A stretch of 64,000 nt of DNA from positions 1,612,001-1,676,000 of the forward strand of contig CAWGAJ010000001.1 of assembly GCA_963820545.1 (NCBI GenBank). The letters run 5' to 3'. The notes below the pieces were generated by a model that worked only from the letters and a program-made list of their open reading frames with translations, had not been told where the DNA came from and did no database searches. Positions 10,801 through 20,539 of this stretch are shown here, one piece after another (position 1 is the stretch's first letter; each line of letters starts with the position of its first letter). Origin of the DNA: CAWGAJ01 sp963820545 (GTDB lineage Bacteria > Planctomycetota > Planctomycetia > Pirellulales > Thermoguttaceae). A program made the translations under genes and the position numbers.

Positions 10801-13800
10801 CAAAACCTGCTTTGGATTCGTCCGCAAAGCCAAATGGTTTTTCTTGTTCAGGCATATCGGTTGCGAAAAATTCTTCTTCATTGACCAACCTTCTTTCTTT
10901 TCTGCCTCCGAAGTAGAACTTCTCGTCGCGTTCTCTCCTGCCGGAGATTTCATCAATTGGTAAATTGCTATCCAAGGCGAGCAATTCTTGCTTATTGTCT
11001 TGCACGAGATCGCCTAAATCGTAATCCGGCAAAAATTTGTCCATTCCTCCCGATGTTTCAAATGATTGTTCAAGTTCTGAGTCATCTAGAACCAGTGTTC
11101 CTCCACCGACAACCGATAAGCCTCGAAATACAGGACTGGAAGCCGGCATGGGGCCATTGACAATTCCTGAATCATCCCAACCTCCTCCAAATCCGCCTCC
11201 ACCTCCACCCCAGGCCATTCGGCGAGATACCTGCTCGGGCGCTTGCCATTGCGGCGTTCGGCGACCCAGGGCGGCCAATTGGCCTAGCACCGCACTGCGC
11301 AATCCGATCCGCCAATTGCCGGCGAGTTTCATCTGCTGCTGGACCAGTTCGTAATTGGCGTTGTCGCGGCCTTCGGCAAAGAATTTTTCCCCGTCGCGCA
11401 TCTGAAAACCGCGTTTCACCTTGAACCGCTCACGATCGGCGTCGCTTTCCAGCACCAAAAGCGAGGTGTACGGCGTGATAATGTGATATTCTTCCGACAA
11501 GGCAATGATCTCGTCCTTGATTGCCGGCGATGCGCCTTGTTGCAGCAATGCATCGAGGTGCATCCGCGCCCAGAGCCGGGGAATGAACGAATTTCTCTGC
11601 TCGGCGTCTTTGAGCGAAACTCTGCTGCTGTAACGCACCGGTTTGCCGCCCAACGTGCCGCTAACGATCACTTCGCCCTGCTGATCGCCGCCCTCGGGCA
11701 GATAACGGCCTAAAATGATCTGCTGCGAACCGGCGGAAATATTGGGCAGTTCATCGGGATAAACCCGGGCCGTGTGGAGTCCTTTAAATTCGATTTTAAG
11801 ATTTTTCAATCCCGGCCGGGTCAGTTCCTGAAGCAATTCCGCCGTCGTTGTTTGCGGAGAATGTTCACCGGTGATTTGCCTGAGCGACCCGCCGCCCAAT
11901 GAGACGATGGTTTTGATGACCACAGGCTCGAAACTGCTGCCAAGCGTTATCGCGTGGAACGTCGCAGTCTTGCCTTCGTACAATCGCCGCAGTTTTTTGC
12001 TGAAGTCGACGGGATCGGCGTCGCTGGCGGTGGGAATGCCGTCGCCGATGTAAATCACCTGCGTTTTCGGCCCCGCCTGCTCCAAGGCCGAGGCAAAGGC
12101 CTTGTCCAAGTCGGTCCAACCCAATGAGGTCCGATTGGCAAAAAAATTGCGGGCTGTGGCAACGTTCTTCTCGTCGGCCGGCATCGGCTTTTCAAAGACC
12201 CAGTCGCAATCCACGTCGCAACCGGCCACATTGAACGAGTCCTTAGGCGTTAATGCGCTTAAGAGCGCGGCAAGGAACTCAGCCTGTGCAGTGCGGCCGG
12301 GCGCGTTGATCGAGGCCGATGTATCGGCCAGTATAAGCAGGTTCATGGGCACGCCGTCGGGCAGGATTTCCCGCTGCCATTGGTCGTTGCCGGCCGGAGG
12401 CGTCAACTGGAGCATGAAATAGCCGTCGTCGCCGCGGCAATGGGGAATCATCATCACGTCAGATTGCCGGGCACTGGTTTCAACCACAACCTCGAAATCG
12501 CGGGTAGGCGTATATTCCTTGGCGGAGAATTCCACGCGGGCCGAGTGCTCGGTTTTCTCCGACCGCACAGTATGTGTGGGGGAAGTTACATTTTTTAGCG
12601 GCATCACGGAGTTGAGCGTTACGTCGATGGCCAACTCCCGCAAGGGGTGCTGCTTGAGCATCTCGCTTTGCAGGGGATAACTATAGCGATATTGGTTTCC
12701 GGTGAGCGGCAGCACCTGAATATAAGTGATTTTGATGCGCTTTTCGCTGTTGGGCTCGATGGGGAACACGCGGGCTTTGAAGATGTTCCCACCGGACCAT
12801 TCCAAGAGCCCGGGATCGCGCAGCTCGCGGAGGATGGTTTCGTAAATTTCCCTTGCCCGCTGCTTCTCGACCACGTCGGCTTCGACCAACTCGCTGCCGA
12901 TCCACATGCCGAACCCGGAGATGGAAGCGTCCGGCGGCAAGGGGAATTGGAATACGCCCTCCAGCCGCGCAGGCGTATGGTTGACGAATGATTCCTCGAT
13001 AACGGTGCGGGCGATCTGGTCGCGGATGTCGACCGAGACCTTGTGATATCCGACCGTAAGCGGCACGTCGCGGCCGTCGACCTTGGCGATCAACGAACCG
13101 ATCGATTCCACGGCCGCCGCGCCTTCAAAACCCTTTAACCAAAGAGGATCCTTGTCGAGCCTGACGAGTTTTTGTTTATCGAGCCGGAATACTTGGCGGC
13201 CTTGGACAGTGATCTTTTGCTCATCCGGCCCGAGGATTTCTAAGGGCGCTTTTTCCTCGGCCGTGACTTTTATCTCTCCCTCAAATAATCGGATCTGATT
13301 GGGTTTGACAAGTTCGGCCAGCGAGCCGGGACCGAGCGTCACGTCGGTCTGCTTGACCAGGCGTAAAGCTACGGCATTTGCCCCGCGCGGATCGGTGCGG
13401 ATCCAATCGCCCGGCTTGATAACAAGGTGTGCCGTGACGGGAGTCCAGCGCTCGGCCATCGCCGGCTTAAGACCCACGATCCCTTGCACGTCGCTTATTT
13501 TTCCGATGCGTCCGTCTTCGGTCAGGACATCGCCGACGATGAAGATATCTTCCGGGGCGGGCTGGTCGGTTGCCAGAACGGTTAATTTAGCGACCGGCGT
13601 TAGGCGGCCGTCGCGCTGGGTCGTTGTTGCCTCCAGGGTCTGCAGGCATTGCGTGCCGGCATCGACCAGGGCCTTGATATGGATTTTCCCTTGTTCCGCC
13701 GGTAAATCGAGTTGATAATCCTCGCAATCCCTGCCATCGAGTTGGACCGGCCGGGAAGAACGCTTAAATTGCAGATCTTTCGGCCACTTTGGGCGCGGCA

Positions 13801-14341
13801 ATTCCAAAAGGGACAAGACGTCCAACTCGCCGGATGCCCCTTCTCCGCCGAGAAAATACGGAGAGACCGCGGAATTGGCCCGGTTGGCTTTTTCATCCAC
13901 CAGCCAGAGCTGTTTTCCATGGGCGATTTTGTAGGTGCCGTCCGCATTGTTCCAGCGTAGTTTATCGGGTTTTCGGGTCCAGATTTCGCTGGTTTTGCCA
14001 TCGCGAGTGATGCTCAGGTGCAGGCTATCGGCTTGGTTGACGCTAGCGAGCACCTTTTCGGCCGGAACGGCTGTGGTACTAGAAAGGACGGTAAAAAACA
14101 TCACTGCCGCGGCAACCGCCGTTACAGCCGAGGCCGCCAAGCCGCGCAGGGCAAAGATAAACATGCGATGTCTCCTTCGCGAAGGTAATTTATTCCGCCG
14201 ATTTCGGGCCGAGAACTCCTGGGCAGTTTGTTTGTGCAAACGTTCAAGAAATTCTTCGTCGGGCACCACGGTGTTATTGTCGGCCGCTGCGAACAGGGCC
14301 GCCCATCTCGCTTCGTCCCAATGTTCGTTTTCAGGATTCAT
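4878..14341 (-). CDS. Giant membrane-anchored anti-sigma-like protein: LolA-like, FecR, VIT, von Willebrand A and TPR domains
   Basis: An uninterrupted 2,964-residue frame starts at 14341. It overlaps the ECF sigma gene by 11 bases, which suggests translational coupling. Residues 1-60 are charged and cytosolic-like, a membrane segment spans about 61-86, and 95-260 resemble the LolA/RseB-like fold (EIWTRKPDKLRW). A FecR-like beta domain covers about 298-385, a VIT domain about 413-545, and a vWA domain about 666-840 with the MIDAS start DTSAS at 673-677. A glycine-rich linker follows near 1060, a second beta-rich LolA-like region about 1230-1400, then TPR-type helices to the end. The frame breaks near 5540 and 5015. 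Continuing through both gives LRQSPDLDAYVVELDKQ and finally IHLGQLSEAEETLRQLET, ending at 4878, or about 3,154 codons. Likely an envelope stress sensor; this is inferred. Confidence 0.85.
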
Positions 14342-14954
14342 ATCGCCCTCCGGTTTGGCCGGTATCGGGATCGTCGAATGTTTTCAAAAAGACTTGTCGG
14401 AAGGCCTGCCGGGCACGAGCCAACCTTGATCGCACCGCCGTTACCGAGCACTGCTGGGCCCCGGCGATTTGCTCCACGCTGGCGCCGTCCAGATATTTGG
14501 CCGTCAATACTATTTCGTAATCGATGGGTAATTCGGTTAGCACGCTACGGACCATTACAGCAAGTTCGGCCGACTGCAGCACATCGGCAGGGGCCGGCTC
14601 GCGCCCTTCCAACCAGCCGATAAACCGACTGTTTTTTTCGATGTGCCTTTCGTCCTGCAAGGCCGAACGGTCGAGTCGCTTATGCTTGCGATGGTGCAAT
14701 GCCACGTGATTCCGAGCAATACCATAAAGCCACAACCATAGCGGCCCGCGAGAGGCATCGTATTGGCGTGCAGACCGGGCGGCGGCCATGAAAGTTTCCT
14801 GAACCACATCGGCCACGTCCCCTGCACTGGTTCCCATCATCCGAGCAACCGCTTGCCAGACCTGCCGGCAATAGGCGTCGTACAGCGCATGCCAGGCGTC
14901 GGCGTTGCCATCCTGCAATCCCCGAACGACCTGTCGCTCCTGCTCTTGATTCAT
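14331..14954 (-). CDS. ECF (sigma-70 family) RNA polymerase sigma factor
   Basis: This 207-residue protein has the two ECF regions. Sigma-70 region 2 includes DVADVVQETFMAAARS and LWLWLYGIARNHV; region 4 includes LPIDYEIVLTAKYLDGASVEQIA and SVTAVRSRLARARQAFR, the helix-turn-helix that binds the -35 element. It lacks region 3, as expected for an ECF factor. The stop lies inside the start of the downstream giant gene (11-base overlap), so the two are almost certainly co-translated. That pairing is the standard sigma/anti-sigma arrangement, here with an unusually large partner. An ATG at 14954 is used; a C-terminal tail of about 20 residues follows region 4. Target genes are not identifiable from this window. 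Confidence 0.93.
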   Translation of the reverse strand: MNQEQERQVVRGLQDGNADAWHALYDAYCRQVWQAVARMMGTSAGDVADVVQETFMAAARSARQYDASRGPLWLWLYGIARNHVALHHRKHKRLDRSALQDERHIEKNSRFIGWLEGREPAPADVLQSAELAVMVRSVLTELPIDYEIVLTAKYLDGASVEQIAGAQQCSVTAVRSRLARARQAFRQVFLKTFDDPDTGQTGGRYES

Positions 14955-15218
14955 AAAGGGCTATTTCCGCCGGGTAAGTGTCAATGCCAGGCAGTGCTGC
15001 ATGGCAGGTCATTTGCCGAGACTAACTCAAATAGGGTCACAAATCCATAATATTACACTGAAAATAAGGGTGGTGGTTATTTACTCTTAAAACACTTATT
15101 GCCTGCTTTCAATAATATATTTGCGCAAAACGACCGAAATGTATCGTGAAATCCCCCCTTTAGAATATTTATGGCGAGATTTAATGCAATTAACTGAGGG
15201 TGTCCTGAAATTCACAAA

Positions 15219-15551
15219 CTATCTCCGATCCATATTTAATTGCCCATTCTGATTGCCGTGTCGGTGATTATAACGAACCAGGAGTTTGTACGCAAAAATT
15301 GCTGCGAGCATTTGTGTACGTTTGTTATTGAGACCTCGATGCAAAACTCGATGATCCAACTTGAACAATCCTTTGAAACAGTCGTTGAACGGCTCCACCG
15401 TTTGATTGCGGCGTGCATAAAGGCGTTTTCCGCGACAGCTCTTGAGGAATTTCATGCGCCGGAGTCGCCATTGGTGTTGTTCGCCACGCGGTGTCTGGGA
15501 TATTGAAAGGCTGGGAACGCCGGTTCCGTGGTTCTCTGGTGTTCCATCCAA
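15219..15551 (-). pseudogene. Remnant of an IS4-type DDE transposase (C-terminal part)
   Basis: The reading frame contains TVEPFNDCFKGLFKLDHRV followed by HRGLNNKRTQMLAAIFAYKLL and RYNHRHG, the conserved C-terminal block of a common planctomycete IS4-family-like DDE transposase. The N-terminal catalytic domain is missing. A neighbouring frame (15325-15630) overlaps the upstream part, so the element is truncated and frame-damaged. A segment at its 5' side (15509-15562) is shared with 30626-30678 on the far side of the molybdenum gene island. It lies next to a serine resolvase. Not expected to be active. Confidence 0.7.
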
Positions 15552-15562
15552 CGTTAACTTTT
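15509..15562. repeat. Transposase-associated segment, left copy (pair with 30626-30678)
   Basis: The core GCCGGTTCCGTGGTTCTCTG, then GTGTTCCATCCAACGTTA, is matched at 30626-30678 by GCCGGTTCCGCAGTTCTCTG, then GTGTTCCGTCTAACGTTA, in the same orientation with about 85 percent identity by eye. The left copy overlaps the transposase remnant. The pair brackets the whole molybdenum gene island. Confidence 0.65.
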
Positions 15563-15631
15563 TGGGGCACTAAATCTACATGTATTCTACTAATTTGGTG
15601 GGCATACACCCGGCTGTCAAGAATGGTCAAC

Positions 15632-16216
15632 TTAAGGTGATTGTCTCATGGTCACATACCGGTAGTAAGTGGACCGCGAAATATGCAGTGTTTTGCAAAT
15701 GTCATCAATTTCGATGGTCTTATCGCCGTAAAGTTTCCTTGCGAGCAATACCTTGGGTTCGTTAAGTTGCATTCTTGGGCGTCCACCTTTCCGGCCGCGG
15801 GCACGAGCAGCGGCGAGTCCAGCTTTGGTTCGCTCCTGGATTAAGCGACGTTCAAACTGAGCCAAGGCAGAGAATATGTTAAAGACTAATTCACCTGAGG
15901 CACTCGTTGTATCGATCACGCCATCGTTGATCGACCTGAATCCGATACCTCGCCCTCGAAGATCTTTGATCAGCATCACCAGATGCCGCATTGACCGTCC
16001 TAGCCGATCTAGCCGCCAAACAATCAGCGTATCGCCATCTTTCAGCATATCCAAGCAACGATTCAAACCTGGCCGGTTACATTTTGCACCGGAAATTTTA
16101 TCAGTGAAGATACGGTCTTTGGCTATGCCGTGTTTTTCTAATGCATCTAACTGAAGGCTCAAATCCTGATCGTCCGTACTTACGCGCGCATAGCCGATCA
16201 TGTCGCCAGTTTTCAT
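15632..16216 (-). CDS. Serine recombinase / resolvase (Tn3 resolvase-invertase type)
   Basis: The start at 16216 (MKTGDMIGYARVSTDDQDL) is preferred over the upstream 16264 because GGAG lies nine bases before it and the resolvase domain begins at once. The catalytic serine is in YARVSTDD. The family blocks DKISGAKCNRPGLNRCL, VWRLDRLGRS, LVFNIFSALAQFERRLIQERT and GRKGGRP are all present. A C-terminal helix-turn-helix is seen in IDDICKTLHISRSTYYRYV. Length is about 194 residues, normal for a resolvase or invertase. It sits between a transposase remnant and repeat-rich DNA, at the left boundary of the molybdenum island, and may be a surviving part of a transposon. It appears intact, unlike its mobile-element neighbours. 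Confidence 0.92.
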   Translation of the reverse strand: MKTGDMIGYARVSTDDQDLSLQLDALEKHGIAKDRIFTDKISGAKCNRPGLNRCLDMLKDGDTLIVWRLDRLGRSMRHLVMLIKDLRGRGIGFRSINDGVIDTTSASGELVFNIFSALAQFERRLIQERTKAGLAAARARGRKGGRPRMQLNEPKVLLARKLYGDKTIEIDDICKTLHISRSTYYRYVTMRQSP

Positions 16217-16500
16217 CTTTCTGGCTCCATTCAAGGGTGCAGTTTCAAAGGTGAGGATATACAATATAGGACGGCCTGAGAGTCTGGAAAGTTCCCGATA
16301 TACAACGTATTGTCCCCCACATTTCTGAAAACGCCAGAGAGAAAAATAGTCCTTTTTCTGGATTCTCGGAAACGAATGATGAGTTGATGAGACAGCAGCA
16401 GGAATTTCAGTAAAGTATTCCCGTTAGTCGGGTGGTTACTCGTAAGCCAATATATTCTTTAAATCATTTCTCAATGTAGATCATAAATTCTGCATTGGTA

Positions 16501-16618
16501 ATGGTTACACAGCTACAAATCTTGCTTACCCTTGCGCGAGTACACTTCAGAGCGCGATGTTTTTTGACTGTTACACGGGCCCCACTCCGCGCCACGGTTT
16601 TCAATCGTTGTTTACAGT
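16501..16618. repeat. Dispersed repeat family R2, left copy (pairs with 34801-34918)
   Basis: About 118 bases align with 34801-34918 in the same orientation at roughly 75 percent identity. The best-conserved blocks are TCTTGCTTACCC near the start and CGCCACGGTTTTCA, then CGTTGTTTACA, at the end. An inverted fragment of the same block occurs at 31227-31250. The right copy directly precedes an IS481-type transposase remnant, so R2 probably belongs to that insertion element. The rest of the 16265-16666 gap holds no supported gene. Confidence 0.6.
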
Positions 16619-16666
16619 TACGGAATTTCGCAACCCTCTGGATCAATTAACACCGGAGACCACGGC

Positions 16667-17395
16667 CTATGATGCGGGCCGCTGCGAATCGGACCCAATC
16701 TGGATCAGAATGGCCAGCGAGCACTTCCGGCATTTGATGGTGCCGATTGGATAGGTACCATGTTCTTTGCATCGGGGGCAAACAAGTTCGATCTGCTCGT
16801 ACTCGGCATGTGCTGTTTCGCTGGTCTGTTTGCCGCCAAGCCGGTGCAGTATCGGCACACAAAGCGAGAAGCAGGCATCCAAGATCCCCACGGCGCCCAC
16901 GAACCGCATGATCCAATCCTCACGTGGAAGAGGCTCGAACACGATGATGCCGGATATGATTGCTGCCAATCCAAGGATTGACACGACGGCGGCGTAGTAA
17001 ACCCATACCTGATTACGCTGTAAAGTGGCCAGCGACAAAAAGCAGGCTTGGGCAAACGAGAACGACAGCACGCCCATGATACACATCGCCTTGCTGATGG
17101 TCTGGATCTCGAACCACTCGGCCCAAATACTCGGGACGAAGAACAGAAGACCCATGACGCCCAATACAAGTCCTGGAACGGCCAGGAGCAGGTATCGCTT
17201 TTGTTCATAAGCTGCCGCACATGCGAGAGAAGTCATGCTGAAGTACGAGATCGTCAGCGTGGTGAACAGGATCTTGGATTCTGTCTTGCCGAGGCTGCCA
17301 GAGAGAAGGACATAGATTCCACACAAGGCGGACAGGGCCAAGGCAGCAATGACCGTGTGAAGAAGAGTCCGCTTTATTGATAATCGATTGCCCAT
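16667..17395 (-). CDS. Six-helix membrane protein with C-terminal zinc ribbon
   Basis: The start at 17395 (MGNRLSIKRTLL) is chosen because AGGAG lies six bases upstream; the longer frame begins at 17431. About six hydrophobic segments can be counted, beginning with TVIAALALSALCGIYVLLSG and ending with FVGAVGILDACFSLCVPIL. The cytosolic C-terminus has CPRCKEHGTYPIGTIKCRKC, two CXXC knuckles that should bind zinc. I do not recognise the family. Similar hydrophobic proteins ending in a zinc ribbon are common in planctomycetes and lack assigned functions. It lies in repeat-rich DNA between a resolvase and the molybdenum cluster, on the minus strand, with no obvious operon partner. Confidence 0.7.
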   Translation of the reverse strand: MGNRLSIKRTLLHTVIAALALSALCGIYVLLSGSLGKTESKILFTTLTISYFSMTSLACAAAYEQKRYLLLAVPGLVLGVMGLLFFVPSIWAEWFEIQTISKAMCIMGVLSFSFAQACFLSLATLQRNQVWVYYAAVVSILGLAAIISGIIVFEPLPREDWIMRFVGAVGILDACFSLCVPILHRLGGKQTSETAHAEYEQIELVCPRCKEHGTYPIGTIKCRKCSLAILIQIGSDSQRPAS

Positions 17396-18188
17396 GGCAT
17401 TCTCCTGGCCTGTGGCCACCCGATAGACCATGATGCCCCTAATATCAATTGGCGAAATCCGCCATCAGATATAACATCGAATTTGCTTGGTCAAGTGACA
17501 TTTCCCATTTGCCGTGAGCCTGAAGCCGATTCAGACTCACAATGCCATTCATCTTACCAAGGCGCTCCCCCGCCGCCAGCGCCTGAGCGGATTTTCGCTG
17601 CTTGACGGCCATTTTCCTTCGCCTCCAGACCCCATGCTATACCCCTGCCCGGGGACCGACGCCGGTTTGCGGCGACTGGCGGACGCGGCTTCCACCAGTT
17701 GCCAGTCCTTGCAGCCGTCCCGTCATGCTACGCGTGTGCTCCCGCGACCAACGGCGGCGCTCGTCCCCAGCCGCCTGATCCGGTCCAGCATCGGCGACAA
17801 TAGCCGCACCCGCTTGCGCATCAACAATCGTTACTTTGATGGGCTAATCGTGGGTACTTCTCCGCCAGTGGATGTTGCTTCCGTCCCATAATCCTAACGG
17901 GTACCGTTTGACGGAATCGTAGAGGCATGTCGAAAAAGGGGTGGTTTTTCAGGATTCTGATGAAACGGTTGACTTGATGGGACAATAACCGGGCCTATGA
18001 ACGTGCTAATGAGAGCGATCACCTAGGCCGCGATCAAGCAATCATCCATTGGCAAATGACCGGATCGTGGCCCTGCCGTTTGTCGCTTCTTAAACATCTT
18101 TCGCCCTCCTGTGTTAGGTCCAAGCACAAGTGATTCTCACTTATTGCCTGGACTCGTTTCAGTGGGCAAGGTCAGGAAATTTATAGCG
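17396..18188. other. Gap containing dispersed repeat R1 copy A
   Basis: An apparent plus-strand frame at 17514-17891 has a composition unlike the real genes here and no recognisable domain, so I do not call it. The gap's only clear content is repeat R1 at 17884-17945 and its tail to about 17990. Confidence 0.4.
17884..17945. repeat. Dispersed repeat family R1, copy A
   Basis: The core is GGGTACCGTTTGACGG, then ATCGTAGAGGC, then CGAAAAAGGGGTGGT. It matches 30724-30785 over 62 bases with about six differences, and 31256-31315 less closely. A tail (TGAAACGGTTGACTTGATGGG) follows the core and has relatives near 31310 and 4415. Function unknown; it may be the end of a non-autonomous mobile element. 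Confidence 0.65.
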
Positions 18189-19124
18189 TCAGTGCGGGTC
18201 CAAATCTTGGAGCGTGTAAACCACATGTTCGAGAATTTTGAAAATTTCCCGGAGATATTCATCCACGGCTTTGGGACTTCCCGGTAAGGCATATATTTGC
18301 GTGCGCCCCGCAACGCCGGCCACTGAGCGGCTAAGCCACGCGCGGGGATTGGCGGCGCCATAATGTAGCCGGATATGTTCCATGACGCCGGGGATAAATT
18401 TCTCGCAGTGTGCGCTGACGACCTCGGGGGTGATGTCTCGCGGGCCGATGCCAGTACCGCCGGTTGTGAAAATCACGTCCGCGCCAGCCGAGAGGCCTTC
18501 GGACAACGCAACATCGAGCAAACTTTTTTCATCGGGAAGAATTTTCATATCAATTTCCAGTTGCCAATGCCTTGGAGGGAAGAATTCCTCCATCCGTTGG
18601 CGAACCAATTGCCCGGAGCGATCGGCGTAAGCTCCGGCCGCTGCGCGATCGCTGAGTGTGATAATTTTTACGCTGAGTGTGCGTGGAAGATAGGCGCCTT
18701 TCGCGTTTGCGCGAAGTATCCCTCTTTGCCGCACGCGGGCAAAAACGCCCTCCTGCGGCATCACGCATTTACCCACCTGCTGGAAAATCGCGCAGCCTTT
18801 CCCGTGGCAATCTTTGCCCAGTTGCGTTACCTCCAGCTCCACTTCATCGAACCGCAAACGGTCCAGGGGAAACATTCCTTCCGGGGGAAGACCGCGGACA
18901 GTCAAGTTCTCGCCGAACTGGCCGGGCGCGATCGTTCGGCCTAAGGTCTGGGCAAAACGGTCTATTGTTGCCTTGTCCAGCAGGCTTACCTGCCGCCGGC
19001 CGGGGCCTGCGTGGGCGTTGCCCGCCAGGCCCAACAGATTCACCTCGGCCTGCCAGCAGGGAAGCTTGATCGTTCCTTTTTGTTCGGAGCAGTTAACAGA
19101 AAGGATTTCAATTTCCCGGTTCAT
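18189..19124 (-). CDS. Fusion of MOSC domain and MogA/MoaB-type molybdopterin adenylyltransferase
   Basis: The start at 19124 (MNREIEILSVNCS) overlaps the end of moaC by 17 bases. Residues 1-150 form a MOSC domain: NAHAGPGRRQVSLLD, PGQFGENLTVRGL, LEVTQLGKDCHGK and the cysteine-bearing region that in MOSC proteins contacts the cofactor or carries sulfur. Residues 155-311 form a MogA/MoaB domain: ITLSDRAAAGAYADRSG, FTTGGTGIGPRDITPEV and IYALPGSPKAVDEYL. MogA adenylylates molybdopterin so that MoeA can insert molybdate. The MOSC half may deliver or hold sulfurated cofactor. It is the third gene of the minus-strand moaA-moaC operon. Such MOSC-MogA fusions occur in a few anaerobes; coupling two cofactor steps in one chain is my inference. 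Confidence 0.9.
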   Translation of the reverse strand: MNREIEILSVNCSEQKGTIKLPCWQAEVNLLGLAGNAHAGPGRRQVSLLDKATIDRFAQTLGRTIAPGQFGENLTVRGLPPEGMFPLDRLRFDEVELEVTQLGKDCHGKGCAIFQQVGKCVMPQEGVFARVRQRGILRANAKGAYLPRTLSVKIITLSDRAAAGAYADRSGQLVRQRMEEFFPPRHWQLEIDMKILPDEKSLLDVALSEGLSAGADVIFTTGGTGIGPRDITPEVVSAHCEKFIPGVMEHIRLHYGAANPRAWLSRSVAGVAGRTQIYALPGSPKAVDEYLREIFKILEHVVYTLQDLDPH

Positions 19125-19569
19125 CTGACTTGACCTTTTCAACGAGATGAATGTCGGTAATCCGCATTCCGTGATCGACCGCTTTGCACATGTCGTAAAT
19201 GGTCAACAAAGCCGCGCTCACGGCGGTAAGGGCTTCCATTTCCACTCCCGTGCGCCCATGGTAGTGAACCGTGCTGCGGGCCACTACGCCTTGATCCGCT
19301 ATTTCCAGTTGCACGTCGATCTTGTCCAGCGTCAGGAGATGGCAGAGCGGGATCAACTCGGCAGTGCGTTTGGCGGCCTGAATGCCCGCAATTTGGGCCA
19401 CGCATAGAACATCGCCCTTGGGCAATGCCTTTTGGTATAAAAGTTCCAGCGTGGCGGGTGCGAGATGGATTTTTCCTTCCGCCTGGGCCCGCCGGTACTG
19501 AATAGGCTTGTCTCCAACATCAACCATGCGTGCGCGGCCTTCGGCATCCAAATGACTCAGCTCGGCCAT
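19108..19569 (-). CDS. moaC: Cyclic pyranopterin monophosphate synthase MoaC
   Basis: MoaC converts the MoaA product, 3',8-cyclo-GTP, to cyclic pyranopterin monophosphate in molybdenum cofactor synthesis. The family blocks are all visible: ARMVDVGDK near the N-terminus, KGDVLCVAQIAGIQAAKRT, ELIPLCHLL, the catalytic TGVEMEALTAVSAALLTIYD with MCKAVD, and the terminal ITDIHLVEKVKSDEPGN. At about 153 residues it has the usual length. I chose MAELSHLD at 19569, which starts just before the moaA stop; an in-frame ATG four codons upstream (19581) is possible. It lies between moaA and the MOSC-MogA fusion with overlaps, so the three are one operon. Confidence 0.94.
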   Translation of the reverse strand: MAELSHLDAEGRARMVDVGDKPIQYRRAQAEGKIHLAPATLELLYQKALPKGDVLCVAQIAGIQAAKRTAELIPLCHLLTLDKIDVQLEIADQGVVARSTVHYHGRTGVEMEALTAVSAALLTIYDMCKAVDHGMRITDIHLVEKVKSDEPGN

Positions 19570-19570
19570 T

Positions 19571-20374
19571 TTATCCTCCAATTATATGCATTGCCCTGGT
19601 AGTGCAACGGGATCCCCATCTTGGCTTTTCGGCCACGGCTCGACGCAGGGCCTCGGACGCACCCAGCTCACGAACAGAGTAGCCACTGTCGTGAAACAGA
19701 CAAGGAAGAATCCATCCATCGCAGGTCAGACGTAACCGATTGCAGCAACGGCAGTTGCCTCCCCCGTTGCGATGCACGATCCCAAATTTGCCTTTCGGCA
19801 GGTCCATGCGCGGGATCAAGCGGAGTTCCAGGTTTTTTTTCTCGGCGAATTTTCGTAAAGCCTCGACGTCTTCCGCAAGCGTCATTTGGCTGATTACGCA
19901 GTTTAATTTGATGGGCACTAATCCCGCTTCCTGCGCAGCGGCAATCCCGGCGAGGACTTTTTGCACATCGCCGCCGCGAGTCAGCGACGCGTAGCGCTGG
20001 GGATCGAGCGTATCCAGACTGATATTCACGCGTTGCAAACCCGCAGCCACCAAGCGGTGCGCGTGGGAGGCCAGCAGAATGCCGTTGGTCGTAAGCGTTA
20101 GCTCGCGTATCCCGGGGATCGCGGCGATCATTGCCACCAGCTCTTCCAAATTCCGCCGCACAAGCGGCTCACCACCGGTAAGCCGTACCTTGGGAATCCC
20201 CAGCGCGGCGGCTGCTCGCACCACATCGGCAATCTCTTCGTAACTGAGGATTGCCGAATGGGGTAACAGCGAGATCCCTTGCGCCGGCATGCAATACTCA
20301 CAGCGCAGATTGCAGCGGTCCGTCACCGAAACGCGCAGATACTTAATAGTTCGTCCCCAGGAATCAACTAGCAT
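19571..20374 (-). CDS. moaA: GTP 3',8-cyclase MoaA, short variant
   Basis: A radical SAM enzyme for the first step of molybdenum cofactor synthesis. The N-terminal cluster motif is CNLRCEYC in VTDRCNLRCEYCMP, with the SAM-binding VRLTGGEPLVRR and the strand TTNGILL. The C-terminal second-cluster motif is CRCCNRLRLTCDGWILPC, giving CX2C then 13 residues then C. The chain ends in Gly-Gly (MHIIGG), as in functional MoaA. At 267 residues it is about 55 shorter than usual. The missing part is the segment that normally separates the barrel strand (ELRLIPRMDL) from the second cluster. As all catalytic cysteines and the GG tail remain, I think it is a compact natural variant, not a pseudogene. First gene of the minus-strand operon, divergent from moeA. 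Confidence 0.9.
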   Translation of the reverse strand: MLVDSWGRTIKYLRVSVTDRCNLRCEYCMPAQGISLLPHSAILSYEEIADVVRAAAALGIPKVRLTGGEPLVRRNLEELVAMIAAIPGIRELTLTTNGILLASHAHRLVAAGLQRVNISLDTLDPQRYASLTRGGDVQKVLAGIAAAQEAGLVPIKLNCVISQMTLAEDVEALRKFAEKKNLELRLIPRMDLPKGKFGIVHRNGGGNCRCCNRLRLTCDGWILPCLFHDSGYSVRELGASEALRRAVAEKPRWGSRCTTRAMHIIGG

Positions 20375-20539
20375 GCGAATAGATTTTTAAAACCAAATTC
20401 AGGAGAACATCGCTTTCAATCTTCTCGATTTTTACGTAAGCCTGTGCCGATAATTTTCTCCCCTTAGCTGATTCTATTATATATATATCAAACCGATTTG
20501 CGAATAATATGCACAATTGAGTTACCTAACGCTTAGGGT

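Noticed and set aside
17514..17891. Plus-strand frame of 125 codons in the gap before the molybdenum cluster
   Set aside because: Its residue composition is unlike real genes, with many Arg, Ser and Pro in low order. It has no domain and ends in repeat R1.
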